Positions 25,178 through 32,923 of a stretch of 64,000 bases of DNA are shown in pieces. The DNA is from Paludibacteraceae bacterium (GTDB lineage: Bacteria; Bacteroidota; Bacteroidia; Bacteroidales; Paludibacteraceae), in the NCBI GenBank assembly GCA_024399495.1, contig JAKSNY010000002.1, forward strand, positions 124,001 through 188,000, given 5' to 3'. The notes under the pieces were generated by a model. The model did no database searches, had not been told where the DNA came from, and worked only from the letters and a program-made list of their open reading frames with translations. Each line of letters begins with the position of its first letter. The stretch's first letter is position 1. Made by a program: the position numbers and the translations under genes.

Positions 25178-28063
25178 ATGATTAACACCAAACAAAAAGA
25201 AGCGGCAAAAGCCTTTGCTACCAGGTGGGCAGGGAAAGGTTATGAAAAAGGTGAAAGCCAGACCTTCTGGATAGAACTACTGCAACAAGTGCTGGGCGTT
25301 GAAAGACCTTTTGACATAATATCATTTGAAAATCAGGTTAAACTTGCCAACACAAGTTTTATAGATGCCTATATTGAGCCCACAAAAGTTCTTATAGAGC
25401 AAAAATCAATAGATAAGGATTTGCGAGCCCCCATTAAACAGAGTGACGGCTCAATGCTTAATCCTTTTCAACAGGCAAAACGCTATGTCTCAGAACTGCC
25501 CGTAAGCCGACACCCAAAATATATTGTCACCTGCAATTTCAAGAGTTTCCTAATCTACGATATGAACAATCCGCAGGGAGAGCCGTTTGAGATACTTCTT
25601 GAGAATCTTGAAAAGGAGTATCACCTGCTTAACTTTCTTGTTGATGACGGTAAGGCGGAACTCAAGCATGAAATAGAGGTTAGCGTAAAGGCAGGCAGTA
25701 TAGTAGGAGAAATCTACGATGCCCTGCTTGCACAGTATGGAGACAATATATCAAAAGAGGATATGCACGCCCTTAATGTGCTGTGCGTAAGGCTTGTATT
25801 CTGCCTCTATGCAGAAGATGCCGGCATTTTTGCCAAAGACCAATTCTACAACTATCTTAAAGCATTTCAATCTAATCAAATAAGAAATGCCTTAAAAGAG
25901 TTGTTTACCGTACTCGATACCCCTGTAGAGAGCAGAGACCGTTTTCTTGAAGATACACTCAAGGCATTCCCGTATGTAAACGGCTCACTTTTTAAGCAGA
26001 CAGAAGCAGACCAGGTGCCTCCGTTTACCAAAGAGACCACAGACCTACTGCTTAGGCAAGCGTCAATAGACTTTGATTGGAGCGAGATTTCACCTACCAT
26101 ATTCGGAGCGGTTTTTGAGAGTACACTAAACCCCGATACCCGCCGTAGCGGAGGTATGCACTACACATCTATTGAGAACATACATAAGGTAATAGACCCT
26201 CTGTTTCTCAATGACCTGAAAGATGAGTTCATGAGTATAAAGAACTCACCTGCTGGCAAAAAGCGTACAGCACAGCTGCAGGAGTTTCAAAACAAACTTG
26301 CGTCACTAAAATTCTTAGACCCCGCTTGCGGAAGCGGTAACTTCCTGACAGAGACTTATCTAAGCCTACGCCGATTAGAGAATCAAGTTATATTGGAGCA
26401 GACCAAAGGACAGGGATTGTTAGGTTTTGAAGAGGTGAACCCTATAAAAGTAAGCATACACCAGTTCTACGGCATAGAGATAAATGATTTTGCAGTAACC
26501 GTAGCCACCACTGCCCTATGGATAGCAGAGGCACAGATGATGGCTGAGACTGAGCAAATAATTCAAATGGATTTGGATTATCTGCCACTTAAAAGCAACA
26601 CCAACATTGTACGTGCTAACGCACTACGGACTGACTGGGAATCAGTCCTAATGGGTCAAGGGTCAGGGGACAAGGGTCAAGGAGAACAGCAACACGTCAT
26701 TTCGAGCGATAGCGAGAAATCTCTTTCCAATTCTCAACTTTACATTATGGGCAACCCACCGTTTGTGGGAGCTCGTTGGATGTCAAAAGAACAAAAACAA
26801 GATGTCATTGACATTTTTGGCAAAAACTGGATAGGTGTCGGAGACTTAGACTATGTATGTTGCTGGTATAAAAAAGCATCTGACCTTATGCATGGAACGA
26901 ACATTAGGACAGCTCTTGTTTCTACAAATTCTATTACACAAGGTGGTTCTGTCTTTAATCTATGGAAGCCCCTATTTGAGGCTGGTGTAACTATTAATTT
27001 TGCATATAAAACATTCAGATGGGATAGTGAGGCATCTTTAAAAGCTCATGTTCATTGTGTTATCGTTGGCTTCTCGTACTGTGGACACGAAAGTAAAAAG
27101 TTGCTATTTTCAGAAACGGGTATTTGCAAGGAAGTTCAAACAATAAATGGATATTTGTTAGATGCCCCAAATGTTTTCATTGAAAAACGTATGAATCCAA
27201 TTTCTAATGTCATCTCAATTAATTTGGGAGGGCAACCCATTGATGATGGAAATTTGATTCTTACAAAAGAGGAGAAAGAAGCATTGCTACAAAAAGAGCC
27301 TATAGCGAGTAAATATATTAAATACTTTATGATGGGTAAAGATTTTATAGATAGAAGCCCTCGTTATTGTTTATGGTTAAAAGGTGCTGACCCTTCAGAT
27401 TTAAAGAAATGTCCGGAAATTCTTAAGAGAATAGAAAATGTCAAGCAATTTAGATTATCCAGTGGGCGAAATAGTACTTTGAAAGCCGCCGATAATCCAT
27501 CATTATTTGGAGCACCCTTTAAATGTGAAAGTAATTATATTGCTATTCCTAAAGTCTCTTCTGAAAGAAGAAGGTACATTCCTATAGACTATCTTTCTAA
27601 AGACATTATTCCAGGAGATAAACTATTTGTTATGCAAGAGGCAACACTATATCATTTTGGAATATTAACATCAAATGTACATATGGCTTGGATGCGAGCG
27701 GTATGCGGAAGATTAAAGTCTGATTATAGTTATTCAAATACTATTGTCTATAACAATTTCCCCTGGCCACACAGTGTGCAATCAGAGAATAAAGATCTCT
27801 CCACTACGCTTCGCTCCGGTCGAGATGACGTAAAGGAGATAGAGCGTACCGCTCAAGCAATCCTTGATGCACGAGCCTTATATCCAGACTGTTCACTTGC
27901 AGACCTGTATGATGAGGTTACAATGCCGCCTGAACTGCGTCGTGCCCACCAGGATAATGACCGAGCAGTAATGGCAGCCTACGGCTTCCCCATCAAGGAC
28001 TTCACAGAATCCGACTGCGTAGCCCGCCTGTTTGAACTTTACAGCAAACTGACAGAAAAATAA
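25178..28063 (+). CDS. MmeI-like type IIL restriction-modification enzyme
   Basis: 961 residues, one chain with nuclease, methyltransferase and target-recognition functions. The N-terminal PD-(D/E)XK site reads D63 ... E74-Q-K76 (FIDAYIEPTKVLIEQKS), close to the spacing in MmeI. A helical spacer leads to the N6-adenine methyltransferase: motif I FLDPACGSGNFLTETY near 385 and motif IV NPPFVGARW at 526. The target-recognition domain and a conserved C-terminal stretch (AQAILDARALYPDCSLADLYD) follow. Two repeat-derived in-frame inserts occur, at residues about 492-516 and 873-884, both in loops. All catalytic motifs are intact, so it is probably active. It heads the accessory island. Confidence 0.9.
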   Translation: MINTKQKEAAKAFATRWAGKGYEKGESQTFWIELLQQVLGVERPFDIISFENQVKLANTSFIDAYIEPTKVLIEQKSIDKDLRAPIKQSDGSMLNPFQQAKRYVSELPVSRHPKYIVTCNFKSFLIYDMNNPQGEPFEILLENLEKEYHLLNFLVDDGKAELKHEIEVSVKAGSIVGEIYDALLAQYGDNISKEDMHALNVLCVRLVFCLYAEDAGIFAKDQFYNYLKAFQSNQIRNALKELFTVLDTPVESRDRFLEDTLKAFPYVNGSLFKQTEADQVPPFTKETTDLLLRQASIDFDWSEISPTIFGAVFESTLNPDTRRSGGMHYTSIENIHKVIDPLFLNDLKDEFMSIKNSPAGKKRTAQLQEFQNKLASLKFLDPACGSGNFLTETYLSLRRLENQVILEQTKGQGLLGFEEVNPIKVSIHQFYGIEINDFAVTVATTALWIAEAQMMAETEQIIQMDLDYLPLKSNTNIVRANALRTDWESVLMGQGSGDKGQGEQQHVISSDSEKSLSNSQLYIMGNPPFVGARWMSKEQKQDVIDIFGKNWIGVGDLDYVCCWYKKASDLMHGTNIRTALVSTNSITQGGSVFNLWKPLFEAGVTINFAYKTFRWDSEASLKAHVHCVIVGFSYCGHESKKLLFSETGICKEVQTINGYLLDAPNVFIEKRMNPISNVISINLGGQPIDDGNLILTKEEKEALLQKEPIASKYIKYFMMGKDFIDRSPRYCLWLKGADPSDLKKCPEILKRIENVKQFRLSSGRNSTLKAADNPSLFGAPFKCESNYIAIPKVSSERRRYIPIDYLSKDIIPGDKLFVMQEATLYHFGILTSNVHMAWMRAVCGRLKSDYSYSNTIVYNNFPWPHSVQSENKDLSTTLRSGRDDVKEIERTAQAILDARALYPDCSLADLYDEVTMPPELRRAHQDNDRAVMAAYGFPIKDFTESDCVARLFELYSKLTEK
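26653..26723. repeat. GGGTCAA array plus palindrome inside the restriction gene
   Basis: About four GGGTCAA-type heptads (26653-26682) are followed by CGTCATTTCGAGCGATAG and CGAGAAATCTC (26695-26723). The order matches the intergenic composite repeats, but here the whole is open in frame. It encodes a Gly/Gln-rich then Ser-rich loop just before methyltransferase motif IV. Confidence 0.8.
27794..27830. repeat. Second palindromic repeat inside the restriction gene
   Basis: GATCTCTCCACTACGCTTCG continues to a GAGATGACG end. It is the same palindrome class, inserted in frame in the linker between the target-recognition domain and the C-terminal conserved segment. Confidence 0.7.
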
Positions 28064-28070
28064 AATACTA

Positions 28071-28511
28071 ATGAGAACAATTAAGGTTACTATTGAACGT
28101 GCAGACGCAAACTCCTTTTCCGCATATACAGATGCGGAGTTTGACGGTTTTGGACTTGCTGGTTATGGCTCTACTGCAGAAGAGGCTAAAAAAGATTTTA
28201 TAGAGTCTTATAAAGAGGCTCGTGATATATTTGGTTGCCCAGAACTCGCTTTTGAATGGCAGTATGATTTGAAGAAGATTATGAATCAGGAAACGCCAAA
28301 ACAGAAACTTAAAGATATTTTGTTGGATATAAACATTTCCAAGATTGCAAATCGCTACTTTAACCGTTCATCATCGTGGTTGTACCATAAGCTTGACAGG
28401 ATAGATGGTAATGGTGGTGTTGATGATTTTTCGGCGGAAGAGTTGGAAAATCTGAAAAATGGATTGCTTGACCTTGCAGACCGTATAAAGTGTGCCGCAG
28501 ACAAACTATAG
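28071..28511 (+). CDS. HicB-like / DUF5053 fusion protein
   Basis: 146 residues starting 7 bp after the restriction gene. Residues 1-65 are a HicB-type fold (IKVTIERADANSFSAYTDAE, GLAGYGSTAEEAKKDFIESY), the substrate-mimic domain of HicAB antitoxins. Residues about 80-146 match DUF5053 (NISKIANRYFNRSSSWLYHK, then FSAEELENLKNGLLDLADRI), a helix-turn-helix-like region common on Bacteroidota mobile DNA. No HicA toxin is adjacent. It is probably a DNA-binding regulator of the island; this is inference. Confidence 0.7.
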   Translation: MRTIKVTIERADANSFSAYTDAEFDGFGLAGYGSTAEEAKKDFIESYKEARDIFGCPELAFEWQYDLKKIMNQETPKQKLKDILLDINISKIANRYFNRSSSWLYHKLDRIDGNGGVDDFSAEELENLKNGLLDLADRIKCAADKL

Positions 28512-28650
28512 GCTCAAGTAGCGTAAATAAGGTTGAGAAATGCGTTTGATAATAATAAAAAATAAATAGCATTATGTTGTTTTGCATCTGTAGTTCTTCC
28601 ATTGTGCCATTAATTTTTTAATCAAATCAGCAAACTAACAGAAAAAATTC
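28512..28650. other. Spacer with shuffled gene remnants
   Basis: GTTGAGAAATGCGTTTGA at 28532-28549 recurs with one change at 28892-28909. CAGCAAACTAACAGAAAAA at 28628-28646 repeats, with one change, the last codons of the restriction gene (28042-28060). No gene is present. Confidence 0.7.
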
Positions 28651-28677
28651 AACTTGTCCCAAGTTATGAGACAAGTT
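28651..28677. repeat. 27-bp palindrome, copy 2
   Basis: AACTTGTC arm, centre CCAAGTTATGA, GACAAGTT arm. It is followed by TATCTTTG at 28683-28690, the probable -7 box of the next short gene. Confidence 0.85.
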
Positions 28678-28720
28678 ATTACTATCTTTGTCCAATTAAA
28701 TTTTAATTAGCTCAAAAAAT

Positions 28721-28976
28721 ATGTTAAAAAAAGAATTATTAAAGGTAGAGAGTATGGTTGTAGATAATAATCCGGAATGGCAATCTGAGTTGGACAGAAT
28801 TACCTCCAACTACACATCAACCGAAGACATCGCTATTATCAATGGTTTTATCAAAGATGTGATGTCAAGAGCCAAAAGAACTCTTGATAAAGTTGAGAAA
28901 TGTGTTTGAAAGATTAGTATCTTTGCGTTTCTATGACCTTGCTAGCAAAATAACACAATGTGCAGACAAACTATAA
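28721..28976 (+). pseudogene. Decayed DUF5053 gene
   Basis: The ORF 28721-28909 (62 residues, MLKKELLKVESMVVDNNPEW ... STEDIAIINGFIKDVM) resembles the N-terminal half of DUF5053 proteins. The frame then stops. At 28935-28976, in a different frame, the sequence reads DLASKITQCADKL followed by a stop, a clear relative of the C-terminus DLADRIKCAADKL of the gene at 28071. The middle, with the helix-turn-helix, is missing. The short ORF may still be expressed; the whole looks like a deletion derivative. Confidence 0.6.
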
Positions 28977-28986
28977 AGGTAAAATT

Positions 28987-29184
28987 ATGAAAGTTCAAGT
29001 TGTTATAGAGAAGAACATCGATGGTACTTATACGGCAGTCATTAAGAATCAGTTTAAGAATGTTGGTTTTTTTGGAAATGGCACCACAGTAGAGGAGGCA
29101 ATGGATGACCTGTGTCAGTCTGAGAGTGAGGCCAGAAAGTTTGACCCTAATCTGCCTGTATTGGAGTATGAAAATTGTGATTGA
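28987..29184 (+). CDS. HicB-like small protein
   Basis: 65 residues from the ATG at 28987. MKVQVVIEKNIDGTYTAVIK and FGNGTTVEEAMDDLCQSESE form the beta-beta-alpha HicB/UPF0150 fold without the usual DNA-binding tail. It resembles the first half of the 28071 protein, so the two are probably paralogues. No HicA is adjacent. The gene ends 10 bp before the promoter block of the HEPN-MNT pair. Confidence 0.7.
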   Translation: MKVQVVIEKNIDGTYTAVIKNQFKNVGFFGNGTTVEEAMDDLCQSESEARKFDPNLPVLEYENCD

Positions 29185-29193
29185 ACAAAAAAA

Positions 29194-29239
29194 CCAATGA
29201 ATTTTATTTGGAAAATCCAACGTTATATTTTATCTTTGC
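29194..29239 (+). promoter_or_regulatory. Promoter of the HEPN-MNT operon
   Basis: TTTG at 29207-29210, 20-bp spacer, TATCTTTG at 29231-29238. The block is homologous to the promoter at 24118-24163, including the CCAATGAATTTTATTTG upstream part. The ATG is 19 nt downstream. Confidence 0.75.
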
Positions 29240-29257
29240 ATAAACAACTAATAAGAT

Positions 29258-29677
29258 ATGGAAGAACTTGACATAAGATGGCATCAGCGTTTTAAGAACT
29301 ATTCAGATGCTGTGGACCGCCTTAATGAGGCATCGGAGTTGCTGTGTCAGAAAGATATTGCACCACGGGAACGCACTCTTATGTCAGAAGGTCTTATTCA
29401 ACGGTTTGAGTTTACCCAAGAACTGGCTTGGAAGGTGATGAAGGACTATGAGGAGTACCAAGGTTATACTGATATAGCTGGTTCAAGAGATGCCATACGG
29501 ATTGCGTTGGAAATAGGTTTGATTGATAATAGGGCGTGGATGGAAACAATTCGTGACAGAAACAACTCATCGCATTCTTACGATGAAGATACTGCTATGG
29601 AACTTATTAAGAAAATTCAGCTTCTATATGCTCGGTTATTTACTGAGTTTAAGATTACTATGCAAACTAAGTTGTAA
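29258..29677 (+). CDS. HEPN toxin, HI0074/HepT-like
   Basis: 139 residues, all helical. The RNase motif RX4HXY is intact: R101, H106, Y108 in RNNSSHSY. Family marks include GLIQRFEFTQELAWKVMKDY and GSRDAIRIALEIGLI. HEPN proteins of this class were first called nucleotidyltransferase substrate-binding proteins; in characterised pairs they are toxins silenced by adenylylation of the tyrosine by the partner. The stop overlaps the MNT start by 1 nt (TAATG). Both active sites are intact, so the pair is probably functional. Confidence 0.9.
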   Translation: MEELDIRWHQRFKNYSDAVDRLNEASELLCQKDIAPRERTLMSEGLIQRFEFTQELAWKVMKDYEEYQGYTDIAGSRDAIRIALEIGLIDNRAWMETIRDRNNSSHSYDEDTAMELIKKIQLLYARLFTEFKITMQTKL

Positions 29678-29976
29678 TGTACGGATTGAATGACAGCGAT
29701 ATTGAGGCAATGCGTTCAGTTTTCAAAACTGAAAAACATTTGGAGCGTGTGGTTCTTTACGGGTCACGTGCAAAGGGCAACTACAAGCCTTTTTCAGATG
29801 TTGACATTACACTGATGGGGCATAATCTGACAAGCGATGATGTGTCCCGTTTGGCAATAGAGTTGGATGACCTACTACTTCCATATAATATGGATATATC
29901 TCATTATTCATCGTTGAGTAACCAACAACTTATAGACCATATCAATCGTCGTGGAGTGGCTCTATATGAAGTTTAA
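29677..29976 (+). CDS. MNT nucleotidyltransferase antitoxin
   Basis: 99 residues, minimal nucleotidyltransferase (HI0073/MntA type). The signature GSX10DXD is present: G29, S30, D41, D43 in YGSRAKGNYKPFSDVDITL. It would transfer AMP to the active-site tyrosine of the HEPN partner and neutralise it. It is translationally coupled to the toxin gene. Confidence 0.9.
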   Translation: MYGLNDSDIEAMRSVFKTEKHLERVVLYGSRAKGNYKPFSDVDITLMGHNLTSDDVSRLAIELDDLLLPYNMDISHYSSLSNQQLIDHINRRGVALYEV

Positions 29977-30012
29977 GTTACTTTAATTATTAACTTTTAA
30001 AAAAATTCAGCT

Positions 30013-30651
30013 ATGAGAAAGATTACTGTTTTTATGTTGTTGGCATTGGTAACATTGCCGTGTTTATCACAAACATTGTCAGACTACAAAGGTAAGTCCT
30101 GTCAAGTCTATTCCACAAGGTTTTACAAATTTACAGGTACTTTTATTGGTGCTAATGAAAATACAGTCTCTGTCATTGTGGATAAGAATGTAACTGTTTT
30201 AAAGTCAAGGAGTGTATATAAGGAGAAAGGAGATACCATTGCAATCCCATTTAAGTATTTGGAAAAAATTAAATTTTTTGATGCTGTGTGGCTTGCATCT
30301 AATCCGGAAACAATAACGATAGATATGCCCAAACATTTTAAACAGGCTAATCCAATGTATTATGATGTGTCACAAGCCTTAAAGACATCTGGAGGTGTAT
30401 GTCTTGGCATAGGTGTGCCATCGTTGGCGACTGGTGTTATTTTAGTGGCTATAGGGTATTCAAATAGTGGAGTTGGTGTTATAACTCAAGGAAATTGTGC
30501 AACCGCCGGAGGTATATTGACAGCGTTTGGAGGTGCCCTCACTGTTGCAGGAATACCCCTTTATGCCACAGGTGTAAAACTTGGCAAAAGGAATGGGGAA
30601 CTGAGTTTTAACACTTACGGTACTGGAGCGGGTGTATCTTTGAGGTTCTAA
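30013..30651 (+). CDS. Exported glycine-rich protein of unknown function
   Basis: 212 residues. Signal peptide MRKITVFMLLALVTLPCLSQ. The middle (about 25-100) is beta-rich: YKFTGTFIGANENTVSVIVD. The second half holds two hydrophobic Gly/Ala/Val stretches (GVCLGIGVPSLATGVILVAI and AGGILTAFGGALTVAGIPLY), probably membrane-inserted hairpins. I do not recognise the family. It sits between the HEPN-MNT pair and the AAA+ gene on the same strand and could work with the membrane-bound AAA+ protein, but nothing in the sequence proves it. Confidence 0.6.
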   Translation: MRKITVFMLLALVTLPCLSQTLSDYKGKSCQVYSTRFYKFTGTFIGANENTVSVIVDKNVTVLKSRSVYKEKGDTIAIPFKYLEKIKFFDAVWLASNPETITIDMPKHFKQANPMYYDVSQALKTSGGVCLGIGVPSLATGVILVAIGYSNSGVGVITQGNCATAGGILTAFGGALTVAGIPLYATGVKLGKRNGELSFNTYGTGAGVSLRF

Positions 30652-30655
30652 TAAT

Positions 30656-30703
30656 TATCTTTGTCTGCAAAATTGCATTTCTTGCTATTATTGTTTAACT
30701 TTG
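30656..30703 (+). promoter_or_regulatory. Promoter block of the AAA+ gene
   Basis: TATCTTTG (30656-30663) and TAACTTTG (30696-30703) are 40 bp apart and joined by a segment ending TATTATTGTT. It is nearly the same as the block before the restriction gene at 25108-25156, so the two genes may share control. Confidence 0.65.
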
Positions 30704-30728
30704 TGGAGCAAACAAAAGAATTTTTTAT

Positions 30729-32849
30729 ATGACTTCATCAAATGATGTTAATGAAATAGATTCTAATTCCTCATACGGTGTTAGAGAGAGAAGCATTATG
30801 TTTGGTAAAGATGGTAAATACATTTTTACTGGCAGACCAGGCACAGGTATTTACGATAGACCAAATTTAACAAATGCAGATAAACAGTATAAAACGGAAT
30901 ACGCAAAGAAAAAGCAATCAGTTAACGGATTCCGTTTTATAAGTTTTATAGTAATTTGTTTGACTGTTTTTCTCATCTTAGATTTAATGTTCCGATGGCT
31001 ACCATTTGACAATCCATTATTTATAGTTTCTATAGGATTTGATGTTATACTCATAATATTGTTGTTTGTTTTATCCTCTATGTTTAAATCCGACACAATG
31101 GAACCCATACAGCTTTATAGTCCTTTTAATTGTGAAAAAGAATTGACAAATCTAAATCAACTATTAGATAGTGTATTCCCCGAAAAATACCCAATAGAGT
31201 ATAAGATTCTTAAGTCTTACAAAGAGTGTTTGCCAATAGCGATGCAGATTAATGAATGTGATCATAAAATAAACGCTCTTACAGATTCAATATCTGTAAA
31301 TAATGTTTTTGCAGATGATATCAGCGATTATACAAATCAAAAACAAAAACTGATAGATAAATTACGGAAATTGCAGTTTGATGCTGATAAAAAGTTGAAT
31401 GCTCAAACAAGACAAACCTATATGCAGTTCTGTGAAGTTTTTGAAAACTTTATAAGTGATAAAGAATATGGTGAAATTTTTGTAAGAACATCCTATACCA
31501 CAAAGGCTGGAGCGAATTATCGCTATGATTATACTATTAAACCAAAAGTTGGTGTATATAAATTCATTAAGTCTGAGTTTGATGTGCCAATTTTTTCTTT
31601 GAGTTCAAACTGCTATTATTTCTACCCTAATTTTATTCTAAAAGTGGGAAAAGACTTTGATATTGAGGCGTTATCCTATAGTACGGCAATGACTTTGATT
31701 CCTGATTTGGAAACAATGAGGAATGAAGAAGTTAAACCGGTTGCAGATGTCTTGACAAAAAATGCAACTCAGAGTATTGTGAGATTAGGAAGCATAAAAT
31801 TATTTGACGTCATTTCTGTAGGTGATGATTTAATGTTTGATAATGTAGAATCTGCAGTTCGCTTTTATAATGCCTTGCATAATCATGCCAATGCTTTATT
31901 GGGGCTTTCTGTCAACAGTTTGGAAGAAGATGCAAAAAAGGTAACATACCTTGATTCTTACTATAAACAGATGTGTGGCTTGTCATATAAACCACTAAAA
32001 AACATTGCGGTAACAAGAAAGCAAAGAAAAACAACTGCGGTAAAAGATAAAGATTCATTTACACAATTGGATTCTCTTATAGGATTGGGAACCGTTAAGG
32101 AAGATGTAAAATCTATGGCTAATTTTGTAAAATTAACAAAGGAAAAGCAAAACAGAGGGCTTCCTACTACAGAAATTAGTTGTCATTGTGTTTTTACAGG
32201 CAATCCAGGTACAGGTAAAACTACCGTAGCAAGAATATATGCAGAAATTCTAAAGAATTTGGGTGTTTTGAAAAGTGGACATCTTGTAGAAACAGATAGG
32301 TCCGGTTTGGTGGCTGAATATGTAGGACAAACAGCAGTCAAGACAAACGCTATTATAGATTCTGCTCTTGATGGTGTTTTGTTTATTGATGAGGCTTATA
32401 CACTTTCTTCAAAAGGAGAAAGTGATTATGGACAAGAGGCTATAGCGACACTTCTTAAGAGAATGGAAGATGATAGAGATAGATTGGTGGTGATTGTAGC
32501 AGGCTATACTAAGGAAATGAAGGATTTTATTAACGCAAATCCTGGATTGGAATCAAGATTTACAAGGTATATAGAGTTTCCTGATTACACTGCTGATGAA
32601 TTGTGCCTTATATTTGACAAATATCTACATGACGGAAAATATAAAATATCAGAAGTGGCTCATAATGCAGTAAAGGAATTGTTTGTTTTAGCGGAGACAA
32701 ATAAGGATGACAATTTTGGCAACGGACGGTATGTGCGTAATGTTTTTGAAAAGACTCTCCAAAATCAGGCAAACAGATTGTCATCATTAACAGAATGGAG
32801 CAATGATGAAATGATGACAATAGAAGAATCCGATATTCCAAATTCGTGA
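30729..32849 (+). CDS. Membrane-anchored CbxX/SpoVK-type AAA+ ATPase
   Basis: 706 residues. Two transmembrane helices lie at about 57-110 (ISFIVICLTVFLILDLMF, IVSIGFDVILIILLFVLS). A long non-conserved middle (about 130-430) with coiled-coil segments follows. The C-terminal AAA+ module has Walker A GNPGTGKT at 491-498, Walker B VLFIDEAYTL near 549, and arginine-finger region NPGLESRFTRYIEFPDYTAD. This CbxX/EccA/SpoVK class remodels protein complexes, for example Rubisco activase CbbX and the type VII secretion EccA. Here the membrane head and the island context suggest a conflict or envelope role; the substrate is unknown. Confidence 0.85.
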   Translation: MTSSNDVNEIDSNSSYGVRERSIMFGKDGKYIFTGRPGTGIYDRPNLTNADKQYKTEYAKKKQSVNGFRFISFIVICLTVFLILDLMFRWLPFDNPLFIVSIGFDVILIILLFVLSSMFKSDTMEPIQLYSPFNCEKELTNLNQLLDSVFPEKYPIEYKILKSYKECLPIAMQINECDHKINALTDSISVNNVFADDISDYTNQKQKLIDKLRKLQFDADKKLNAQTRQTYMQFCEVFENFISDKEYGEIFVRTSYTTKAGANYRYDYTIKPKVGVYKFIKSEFDVPIFSLSSNCYYFYPNFILKVGKDFDIEALSYSTAMTLIPDLETMRNEEVKPVADVLTKNATQSIVRLGSIKLFDVISVGDDLMFDNVESAVRFYNALHNHANALLGLSVNSLEEDAKKVTYLDSYYKQMCGLSYKPLKNIAVTRKQRKTTAVKDKDSFTQLDSLIGLGTVKEDVKSMANFVKLTKEKQNRGLPTTEISCHCVFTGNPGTGKTTVARIYAEILKNLGVLKSGHLVETDRSGLVAEYVGQTAVKTNAIIDSALDGVLFIDEAYTLSSKGESDYGQEAIATLLKRMEDDRDRLVVIVAGYTKEMKDFINANPGLESRFTRYIEFPDYTADELCLIFDKYLHDGKYKISEVAHNAVKELFVLAETNKDDNFGNGRYVRNVFEKTLQNQANRLSSLTEWSNDEMMTIEESDIPNS

Positions 32850-32918
32850 CTGCGTAGCCCGCCTATTATGAGGTTTAAGTTAAATTTCCTCAACCTGTCC
32901 CAAGTTATGAGACAAGTT
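32848..32918. repeat. Copy of the restriction gene 3' end plus 27-bp palindrome, copy 3
   Basis: GACTGCGTAGCCCGCCT at 32848-32864 is identical to 28013-28029 near the end of the restriction gene. The AAA+ stop codon overlaps its first bases. About 28 bp later comes the third palindrome (32892-32918, AACCTGTC arm). It marks the right edge of the island. Confidence 0.8.
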
Positions 32919-32923
32919 ACATA

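Noticed and set aside
25178-28063. BREX PglX or type I HsdM
   Set aside because: The N-terminal D-ExK nuclease and single-chain layout fit MmeI-like enzymes; no BREX or HsdR/HsdS genes are nearby.
30729-32849. Rubisco activase CbbX
   Set aside because: There is no Rubisco gene, and the long membrane-anchored N-terminus is foreign to CbbX.
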